Below are positions 51,274 through 57,949 of a stretch of 57,949 nt of DNA, piece after piece. The notes below the pieces were generated by a model. The model did no database searches, was not told the origin of the DNA, and saw nothing but the letters and a program-made list of their open reading frames with translations. How positions within the stretch are numbered: position 1 is the stretch's first letter; the number at the start of each line of letters is the position of its first letter. This stretch comes from Erysipelotrichaceae bacterium (GTDB lineage Bacteria > Bacillota_I > Bacilli_A > Erysipelotrichales > Erysipelotrichaceae), in contig WSYG01000002.1 of the NCBI GenBank assembly GCA_009773735.1, positions 1 through 57,949 of the forward strand, written 5' to 3'. Both the position numbers and the translations under genes were made by a program.

Positions 51274-53642
51274 AAAAAAGAACGCCGAGACTATTTGAAA
51301 CACTCTTTGCATTGGGTTTTATTTCCATTTTTGTTTCGCTTTTTTTAGCATGGCTTTTGGTTTCAAATAGTCTCACTAATTATTTTATTAATGTCGCTGT
51401 AGAGCGTAACTTGGAAATATCGAATTCAATTACAGCATATATTGATGATAAGTTAAGAGAAGCACTTAGCCAATTGAACCTCATACGTGAATCGATAGAA
51501 TTTAATAAATCATCTGGTTCTGAAATCAATGATTTGATTCTACAAATGAATCAAATTAATCAATCTTTTGTAGGCATAGAAGTTGTCAGTTTTGAAGGAA
51601 AGGTTGTATACACTTTGCCTCAACACTCTAGTGAAATTGGGTCTGATCGTAGTCGAGAAGCATACTTTAGAGAGTTTGAACGTGAAATGGATGTCTATTG
51701 GTCTAGTGTTCAGATTTCACCGTATACCAATTCAAATGCAATTACGATTGTTGTTCATAGTCGAGATGGTTTTCTAGTTGGAAATTTAGATCTTAAAGAG
51801 ATTCAAGAATTGTCGAATGTATACTTAGAGATATTTGGTGAACACAAAGAGATTACTATTACAGATCGAAATGGGATATATCTAGTCAATAAAGATATAA
51901 GTTTAGTAGTTGAAAGAAGACTAGATCCACATCATTCAATGGCTGTTGATATCATCAATGGTGATGAAGTATTTTTGCATAAAGAATCAGGACTAGAAAC
52001 GGTTTTAATCACGTCAACTCAAATACCCAGTACAGGTTGGATCGCTAGCATATCTGAACCTTATTACAATGCAATCGGGGGGATAAATTACATAATTGGG
52101 ATTTTGATCTCGTTTGTAACCATAATGCTATTGGTCTACACTCTATTGCTGTGGAGAGGGAATTCAAAGGTTATTCAGGATTTACGGAATTTTTCTAAGA
52201 GATTGGTAAATGTTTCACAGGGTATTGAGACTAATTCCGGTAAAGGTAATTTTAAGGAGTTTGAATCCCTAAACGAGTCATTCAATGTTATGGTGGACAA
52301 AATTGCTGATCGAGACAAGAAACTCTCGAACTTAGCATATCATGATGCATTGACTGGTTTTCACAATCGAGCTTATCTTGAGGAATTAATTTTAAGTCTT
52401 ATGAAATCACCCGAAAAAGAGTATGCAGTTATTTATCTGGATCTAGACAACTTCTCGCATATCAATGATACCTATGGTCATCAAGTAGGCGATCAACTAT
52501 TAATAGAATTCAGCAAGCAACTTGAATTGTTACTAGATGAGAGTATAGATATTGTCCGCTTAGGAGGGGATGAATTTATATTAATTATTCGTGCCATAGC
52601 AGACTTTGAAAAAGCAATTCTTGACCTTGTATCTAAGATAATGTCAATATCCAGTAGTCCATTGAAGTGTAATGATAGGCTGATCTATTTTACTATGAGT
52701 ACTGGCATCAGTTTTTATCCTAATGATGGAAATGAATTCTGGACGATACTCAGAAATGCAGACACTGCGATGTACCAGGCTAAAGCGGTCGGAAAGAATA
52801 CATCCAGCTATTTTACTCAAGATATGAATGCGTATATTGAAAGGCGACTCTTAATGGAGCAGCATTTACGTCCAGCAATCAAAAATGGAGAATTCAAGCT
52901 GGAGTTTCAACCGCAGTTCTCAATTGATGGAAACATTATACGAGGATTTGAGGCTTTGGTGCGTTGGGATAACCCAACTTTAGGTAGGGTAAGCCCTGTT
53001 GATTTTATCGCTATCACAGAAGAAAATAAGATGATAATTCCGCTTGGAAGATGGATCATGAAACAAGCATGCGAAAGTATAAAAATTCTGAATGACAGAT
53101 ATGATATGCAATTTGTTATGGCAATCAATGTTTCTCCTTTAGAATTAAAAGAAGCGACATTTGCGGACAGTGTAATAGAGATTATCAATGAAACTAATAT
53201 TCAACCACATTGGTTGGAGATTGAGATAACCGAGAATATGTCCATAGACAAGTATTTGTCTTTAAAGATTACATTGGAGAAGCTTCATCAGTACGGTGTT
53301 AGTATATCAATCGATGATTTTGGAACCGGCTACTCATCGTTAGCTTATTTACAAAATATCCCACTAGATATTTTGAAAATTGATCGAACCTTTATAACTC
53401 ATCTTGGAGAGGCTAATGATCAAAATTTGATGACTGAAACAATATTTTTAATGGCTAAAAAACTAGGGCTTATGACGATTGCTGAAGGCGTCGAAACTGC
53501 TCAACATATTAATTTTTTGAAGGATCTTGAATGTGATTTTGTACAAGGATTCTTGATGAGTAAGCCACTTAGAATGGACAATTTAATAATCTTTATTGAT
53601 GAATATTTCAACAATAAGAAACTCAAAATTGATGATGTTTAA
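51270..53642 (+). CDS. Cache-domain diguanylate cyclase/phosphodiesterase (GGDEF-EAL)
   Basis: A 790-residue membrane protein: helix 1 (about 12-32), a double-Cache-like outside domain (about 35-265), helix 2 (about 273-298), a HAMP-like linker, GGDEF (motif 432-436) and EAL (about 525-780). The GGDEF motif is intact, but the RxxD inhibitory site before it is not (ESID). EAL residues are all present: FEALVRW, INVSPLEL, EITEN, DDFGTGYSS, LKIDR, AEGVET and VQGF. It should therefore make or break c-di-GMP, with the direction set by its sensor. It overlaps the lipoprotein gene, a likely ligand-binding partner. Confidence 0.92.
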   Translation: MKKRTPRLFETLFALGFISIFVSLFLAWLLVSNSLTNYFINVAVERNLEISNSITAYIDDKLREALSQLNLIRESIEFNKSSGSEINDLILQMNQINQSFVGIEVVSFEGKVVYTLPQHSSEIGSDRSREAYFREFEREMDVYWSSVQISPYTNSNAITIVVHSRDGFLVGNLDLKEIQELSNVYLEIFGEHKEITITDRNGIYLVNKDISLVVERRLDPHHSMAVDIINGDEVFLHKESGLETVLITSTQIPSTGWIASISEPYYNAIGGINYIIGILISFVTIMLLVYTLLLWRGNSKVIQDLRNFSKRLVNVSQGIETNSGKGNFKEFESLNESFNVMVDKIADRDKKLSNLAYHDALTGFHNRAYLEELILSLMKSPEKEYAVIYLDLDNFSHINDTYGHQVGDQLLIEFSKQLELLLDESIDIVRLGGDEFILIIRAIADFEKAILDLVSKIMSISSSPLKCNDRLIYFTMSTGISFYPNDGNEFWTILRNADTAMYQAKAVGKNTSSYFTQDMNAYIERRLLMEQHLRPAIKNGEFKLEFQPQFSIDGNIIRGFEALVRWDNPTLGRVSPVDFIAITEENKMIIPLGRWIMKQACESIKILNDRYDMQFVMAINVSPLELKEATFADSVIEIINETNIQPHWLEIEITENMSIDKYLSLKITLEKLHQYGVSISIDDFGTGYSSLAYLQNIPLDILKIDRTFITHLGEANDQNLMTETIFLMAKKLGLMTIAEGVETAQHINFLKDLECDFVQGFLMSKPLRMDNLIIFIDEYFNNKKLKIDDV

Positions 53643-53753
53643 AAACTGTTGGTCTAGGAATAAGTAAAATATGTCGCTATTTTGTCCAAAATGCAATCTT
53701 TTAACCAGTTTCCAATAAAAAATATGACATTTTTTAGCTATAGTATTTTTTGA

Positions 53754-55916
53754 TTATTCGCACAAGTATTCTAGTAAACATGTTTTTCTAGGATTATCGT
53801 CTTTTCTTGATAATCCATAGGAAAAAGCGCTTTTTTCACCGATTAGGATTAAGGACTTTGAAGCTCTCGTGATGGCTGTATAAAGAAGACGTCGTTGAAG
53901 CATGATTTTTTGTTCGTTTAAGACAGGTAGGATTACAATAGGGTATTCACTGCCTTGGGATTTATGAATGGAGATACAGTAAGCCAAGGTAATGTTGATG
54001 AAAGTTTCTGAGGTATATTCAACGATGCGTCCATCAAAATCGACCACTAGTCGGTTTTGCTTACGTTCATCGTCTTTAGCATGTATAACTTCAATTAAAA
54101 TTCCAATATCACCATTATAGACATCATCATTGGGTTGATTTTTAAGTTGCAAAATTTTGTCGCCTTCACGGAAAGTAACATATCCGATTTGGAGTTCATT
54201 GTGTTGAGCAACTGGTGGATTGACCATTTTTTGAACCGCATGATTCAATGCATCGATACCAGCCTGACGATTATACATGGGCGCTAAGACTTGAATGTCA
54301 CTGACTGAGTAACCTTTTTCTAGTCCTTGGGCAATGATATCTAAGATGAGCTGTTTGACTTCGATCGCATGACAATCGATCCAACGGATATCTTTGGTCA
54401 ATCCTTCAAGATCAACTCTATTTTCGCGGATCTGATGAGCCAGTTCTATGACATCAGAGCCTTCTTTTTGACGATATATCGTTTGTAAAGCAATGACTGA
54501 AAAACGCTGTGAGTCAATTAAATCTCTTAGAACAGATCCAGGGGCAACCGATGGTAACTGATCGACATCTCCTACAATCAAGATCTTCTTCACACTTTTG
54601 CATGCTTTTAAGAGATTGCCAAACAACCATGTATCTACCATAGAGAATTCATCGATGATCAAACAATCTAAAGCCAAAGGATCGGCTTCATTTTTACCAA
54701 ACGTATTGGCTTCAAGATCCCACTTCAATAAGGCATGGATCGTGGTTGAATCCGTTCCAGTCAGTTCATTGAGACGTTTGGCAGCGCGACCAGTAGGGGC
54801 ACAACAGACCACTGAAGCGGTCGAATAAAGCGTCTTGAATAAATCAATCATGGCTCCAACCACCGTGGTTTTGCCGGTCCCAGGACCACCCGTCAAAATA
54901 GTGATCGGTTCTTTGAAGAAAGTCTGTATGGCATAGTTTTGGAGCTCATCATAATGGATGGCGAGTCTTTTTTCGCGATGGGCTAAAGCTTCATCCAAAT
55001 CATATTGATAATACGGATCTAATGTTTCAATCGGATAGGTTTCAAAATAAGTTGCGATAAATTTCTCATTGGTATATTGAGAAGGATGGAAATAGTGTTG
55101 ATCTATTTGAACGATTTTTCGTTGCCGGACACAATCATCCAGAATCATGTCGAAAAGATGCTGGTGATCACTGAATTCTTTTGCGAATTGCGTTTCTAGA
55201 GTTGAGTATTCTACATAACTGTCGCCTGTTTTCATGCATTCATTTAAAACCATCATGATGGTAGCCGCTCTTAAGCGACGTGGATCATCTAATTCAAAAC
55301 CCATTGATAAAGCAAGCTTATCTGCGGTAATGAATCCGATCCCATCGACCTCTTCAACCAATCGATAAGGATTCTCTTTGACAACTTCTAGTACTTTGTT
55401 GCCATAGATTCGATCCAAGCGCATGATGTTTCGAATGCCCAATCCATGAGTCGTAAAGAACTTCATGGCTTCTTCGCTCTCACCAGCTAAGATAAGACCT
55501 TCATAAATGGCTTCTTCTTTGGTTTTGGTCCAGCCTTTGATCCGTCGAATGATGGTGACATCGTCTTTTAATTGGTGTAATACATCTTCGCCAAAGGTAT
55601 CCACCAACTTTTCCGCAAAGCCTTTCCCAATTCCTTTGAAAATCGGAGATTTAAGGTAACTGATGATCGAATCGCGATCGGTAGGTAAGATCCTTCGATA
55701 ATGAGCGACTTGAAACTGCATCCCAAAACGCGGATGTTCTTGATAAGTTCCGCTTAATGCGACCAATAAATCTTTGTTGAATTTAGGAAAATAACCGGTA
55801 ACAGTCACATCTTTTTCATTGAGGTCATATAACTTAAAAACACCAACGGTGAATTGGTTAACTTCTGAATGAAAAATCGTTTTGATCAGTCTTCCAATTA
55901 TTTCGATGGTGTCCAT
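53754..55916 (-). CDS. recD2: RecD2-family DNA helicase
   Basis: A 720-residue superfamily 1B helicase. The N-terminal OB region and helix-hairpin-helix motifs (KGIGKGFAEKLVDTFG near 90, VDGIGFITADKLAL near 190) are those of RecD2. The helicase core has Walker A TGGPGTGKTTVV (about 340-351), motif II LIIDEFSMVD and motif III VGDVDQLPSV. The C-terminal motifs include HKSQGSEYPIVILP. RecD2 acts in replication-fork repair without RecB and RecC. It overlaps the CPBP protease gene by one base and is third in an operon with mnmA. Confidence 0.95.
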   Translation of the reverse strand: MDTIEIIGRLIKTIFHSEVNQFTVGVFKLYDLNEKDVTVTGYFPKFNKDLLVALSGTYQEHPRFGMQFQVAHYRRILPTDRDSIISYLKSPIFKGIGKGFAEKLVDTFGEDVLHQLKDDVTIIRRIKGWTKTKEEAIYEGLILAGESEEAMKFFTTHGLGIRNIMRLDRIYGNKVLEVVKENPYRLVEEVDGIGFITADKLALSMGFELDDPRRLRAATIMMVLNECMKTGDSYVEYSTLETQFAKEFSDHQHLFDMILDDCVRQRKIVQIDQHYFHPSQYTNEKFIATYFETYPIETLDPYYQYDLDEALAHREKRLAIHYDELQNYAIQTFFKEPITILTGGPGTGKTTVVGAMIDLFKTLYSTASVVCCAPTGRAAKRLNELTGTDSTTIHALLKWDLEANTFGKNEADPLALDCLIIDEFSMVDTWLFGNLLKACKSVKKILIVGDVDQLPSVAPGSVLRDLIDSQRFSVIALQTIYRQKEGSDVIELAHQIRENRVDLEGLTKDIRWIDCHAIEVKQLILDIIAQGLEKGYSVSDIQVLAPMYNRQAGIDALNHAVQKMVNPPVAQHNELQIGYVTFREGDKILQLKNQPNDDVYNGDIGILIEVIHAKDDERKQNRLVVDFDGRIVEYTSETFINITLAYCISIHKSQGSEYPIVILPVLNEQKIMLQRRLLYTAITRASKSLILIGEKSAFSYGLSRKDDNPRKTCLLEYLCE

Positions 55917-56641
55917 TAGGTAATCGAATGTTCTATGGCATATAACATCGCTAAAATCGAGATGGTATTGTTGATGAAATGCAGAAGAATGGATGAATAC
56001 AGATTCTGTGTTTGCTCATAGGTATAAGTTAGAATCAAAGACATGAAGGCATAAAGGGGAAGGTACAATAGGTCGATCCAGTTTCCGTCCAATATCGCAT
56101 TGAGCGAATGCATCAAGGCGAACAACAGTGTAGAAATAATCAAAGGTAAAAGATATCGTCCCGCTTTTTTAAAGTGACGATAAATGACTCCTCTGAAGAT
56201 AACTTCTTCTACGATTGGGGCAAAAATCAAAGCTTGGACCATGATGGCTATTTTATTGGTTTTAAACGTTTCATAGATGAGGTTTTGATTAACGGGATCA
56301 CCTTGACCTGTCAGTGAATTAAGTGCCATCCCATAAAAGATTGAGACCCAAAGCATCACCATTGCGGCAATAATTGGGACATAGATCGACATAATGGACC
56401 AATGCTTATTGGATTCGTGTAATAATTTTGAACCTAGGAAAAGAAAGACAAGGGTCATGATCGTATGAAAGATGATTTCTGTATAAGTCCAGCCTAAGAA
56501 ACCAGGAATCCACAAACGATCGACCAAGACCATTGCGATTGGAATGAGCAAGAGATAGAAAACAAAATACATCAGTAACATCACAACGACATTTTTTCTT
56601 GATAAAGGACTGGGATTCTGAATGTGTTTGAAGATTTTCAT
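55916..56641 (-). CDS. CPBP-family intramembrane metalloprotease
   Basis: A 241-residue protein with about eight hydrophobic segments. The Abi/CPBP motifs are present: VEEVIFRGVIYR (EExxxR), ALMHSLNA (catalytic His) and HFINNTIS. Members include CAAX-type proteases and bacteriocin-immunity proteins; the target here is unknown. It overlaps mnmA by four bases and recD2 by one, so it is translated together with them. Confidence 0.88.
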   Translation of the reverse strand: MKIFKHIQNPSPLSRKNVVVMLLMYFVFYLLLIPIAMVLVDRLWIPGFLGWTYTEIIFHTIMTLVFLFLGSKLLHESNKHWSIMSIYVPIIAAMVMLWVSIFYGMALNSLTGQGDPVNQNLIYETFKTNKIAIMVQALIFAPIVEEVIFRGVIYRHFKKAGRYLLPLIISTLLFALMHSLNAILDGNWIDLLYLPLYAFMSLILTYTYEQTQNLYSSILLHFINNTISILAMLYAIEHSIT

Positions 56642-57777
56642 CGGTGGGCCTTGATTCTTTCTTGTAGACTGATTTTATCAACATAAACATCTTCTATGAC
56701 ACCACCACCAATACATATATCTCCAATATAGAAGACTGCTTCTTGACCAGGCGTCACTGCTGCAATCGGATTCTTAAAATCGACCCATATCGCATGATTT
56801 TCAACAGCTCTGATCGTTACTTTTTGATCTTTTTGTCGATATCTGAATTTTGCCATACACGTTAGAGGTTCACTCAAATCAATCGGATTAAACCAGTTAA
56901 GATCTGTAATTAGAGCACTTTCTGAGGTCAACCAAGGATTGTTTTGACCTTTAACGACATATAACTCATTGCTTTGGATGTCTTTGCCTGCAACAAACCA
57001 GGGACCTTCATAGGCATTGATGTCTAATCCTTTACGTTGACCTAAGGTATAATAGAGCACACCCAAGTGTTTTCCTAAAACAGTTTTCGTTTCTAAGTCA
57101 ATGATATCTCCAGATTTGGCTGGTAAGTAATTCGCCAAGAAGGCTTTAAAGTCACGTTCTCCGATAAAACAAATCCCTGTAGAATCTTTTTTCTTCGCAA
57201 CACTTAAGTTCAGCAGTTCAGCAATCCTTCGTACTTCAGGCTTTTCTAGTTCACCCAAAGGGAATAATGTTTTCGCCAAAGCTTTTTGAGATATCTGGGC
57301 TAAGAAATAGGATTGATCTTTATTGAGATCCAAACCTTTTAAAAGTTCAGAATGATCTTTATGATGAACAACTCGGGCATAATGACCTGTCGCAACCTTA
57401 TCAAACCCGTTTTTCATCGCATAATCAAAGAAATGGTCGAATTTAATGAATTTATTGCATAAAATATCTGGATTTGGGGTTCTGCCTTTTTTATACTCAC
57501 TTAAAAAGAAGCTAAAAACTTCATCCCAATATTCCTTTATGAAATCAACCCGATGTATTTTAAGCCCTAAACTTGAAGCGACAGCTAAAGCATCATTATA
57601 GTCCTCTTCTTGGGTACAAATGGCGGCATCCAGTGTAGGATTGCCTAAAATATCATTGTTGGTCAATGAATCCCAATTGCGCATAAAAGCACACTCAACA
57701 TCATGTCCTTGAGCTTTTAGTAAATAAGCAGCGACCGCAGAATCAACACCACCAGATAACCCTAAGAGTATTTTCAC
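56638..57777 (-). CDS. mnmA: tRNA-specific 2-thiouridylase
   Basis: A 379-residue MnmA. The PP-loop GLSGGVDSAVAAYLL sits at residues 6-20. The nucleophilic Cys lies in NPDILCNKFIKF (about 106) and the second catalytic Cys in STGICFIGERDF (about 204). It adds sulfur to U34 of tRNAs for Lys, Glu and Gln. The GTG at 57777 is preferred. An extended -10 (TGG-TATAAT) ends six bases before it, so an in-frame TTG at 57780 lies in the promoter gap. There is no Shine-Dalgarno, which implies a leaderless mRNA. Confidence 0.95.
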   Translation of the reverse strand: MKILLGLSGGVDSAVAAYLLKAQGHDVECAFMRNWDSLTNNDILGNPTLDAAICTQEEDYNDALAVASSLGLKIHRVDFIKEYWDEVFSFFLSEYKKGRTPNPDILCNKFIKFDHFFDYAMKNGFDKVATGHYARVVHHKDHSELLKGLDLNKDQSYFLAQISQKALAKTLFPLGELEKPEVRRIAELLNLSVAKKKDSTGICFIGERDFKAFLANYLPAKSGDIIDLETKTVLGKHLGVLYYTLGQRKGLDINAYEGPWFVAGKDIQSNELYVVKGQNNPWLTSESALITDLNWFNPIDLSEPLTCMAKFRYRQKDQKVTIRAVENHAIWVDFKNPIAAVTPGQEAVFYIGDICIGGGVIEDVYVDKISLQERIKAHR

Positions 57778-57783
57778 CAAGAA

Positions 57784-57792
57784 ATTATACCA
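57784..57792 (-). promoter_or_regulatory. Extended -10 promoter, leaderless, for mnmA-CPBP-recD2
   Basis: On the minus strand TGG-TATAAT is followed by TTCTTG and GTG. No -35 consensus is seen. Spacing to the start codon equals that of the other leaderless promoters found here. Confidence 0.65.
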
Positions 57793-57905
57793 AAATTATC
57801 ATTAAAAAACGGTTCTAAGGTCTGTAATGTCCGTTTTTGAGGGCTCTTTACGGTAGTATAAAATATCTTGTGTAAACGTACAAAGTAGAAAAGGACGAAA
57901 TTTCT

Positions 57906-57949
57906 ATGAATAGAGGAAGCACTCCGTGTAAAATATTGGTGTCAAATCA
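57906..57949 (+). CDS. 5' end of an unidentified gene (partial)
   Basis: Fourteen codons from an ATG run to the window edge without a stop (MNRGSTPCKILVSN). AAAGGA lies about ten bases upstream. TTGAGG (57837-57842), a 16-base spacer and TAAAAT (57859-57864) form a plausible promoter. It is divergent from mnmA. Too little is visible to name a product. Confidence 0.4.
   Translation, partial: MNRGSTPCKILVSN

Noticed and set aside
1-57949. Phage, plasmid or transposon island
   Set aside because: No integrase, transposase, capsid, relaxase or att-like repeats were seen. TraX alone is not evidence of conjugation.

Overview
The window looks like a chromosomal segment of a low-GC Gram-positive bacterium (Bacillota), most likely an Erysipelotrichia-like lineage. 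Supporting points are the AT-rich coding, strong AGGAGG-type ribosome sites, TGA used as a stop, a Firmicute dnaB-dnaI pair next to polA-mutM-coaE, a threonine T-box, an S-box-type SAM riboswitch, an L20-type leader on infC-rpmI-rplT, ThrS without a TGS domain, and a ComK-like regulator. The exact taxon is inference. No rRNA, tRNA, CRISPR array, transposase or prophage was seen.

Layout. 1-3400 is an accessory patch: an ABC exporter of the lactococcin-972 type (DUF1430 permease plus ATPase) that was tandemly duplicated; the second ATPase copy survives only as a 34-codon stub. 3400-9000 holds a PEPCK-like P-loop protein, two divergent Cof-type HAD phosphatases, a membrane-anchored metallophosphatase and a GPH-family sugar symporter. 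9060-9430 holds two small genes missed by length filters. 9434-11545 is radC-mreC-mreD. A metal-binding-protein-like lipoprotein lacking the metal ligands follows. 12580-18551 is the DNA replication and repair run polA-mutM-coaE-dnaB-dnaI, then pfkA, pyk, a ROK kinase and an M29 aminopeptidase. A threonine T-box controls thrS and probably two downstream transport genes. ABC permease and NuoE-like genes, convergent proS, infC-rpmI-rplT, a choline-kinase-like gene and a five-gene overlapping operon (B12-radical SAM, rdgB, TraX, trmL, membrane protein) follow.

36600-39330 has a 48-aa membrane protein, RidA with a cysteine-rich repeat tail, comK and SAM-riboswitch-controlled metK. 39350-49511 is dense in transport: a MarR-adaptor-ABC-FtsX efflux operon, a MarR-controlled heterodimeric ABC exporter, and an ABC-2 transporter with a DUF1648 protein. 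50155-53642 is a ligand-binding lipoprotein overlapping a Cache-GGDEF-EAL protein. The window ends with the operon mnmA-CPBP protease-recD2 (minus strand) and the first codons of a divergent gene.

The most unexpected signals are: a recurring extended -10 box placed exactly 6 nt before the start codon of five genes, implying leaderless mRNAs; an infC whose best start is AUC; the 15-cysteine tail on RidA; the lipoprotein/c-di-GMP pair; and the decayed exporter duplication.
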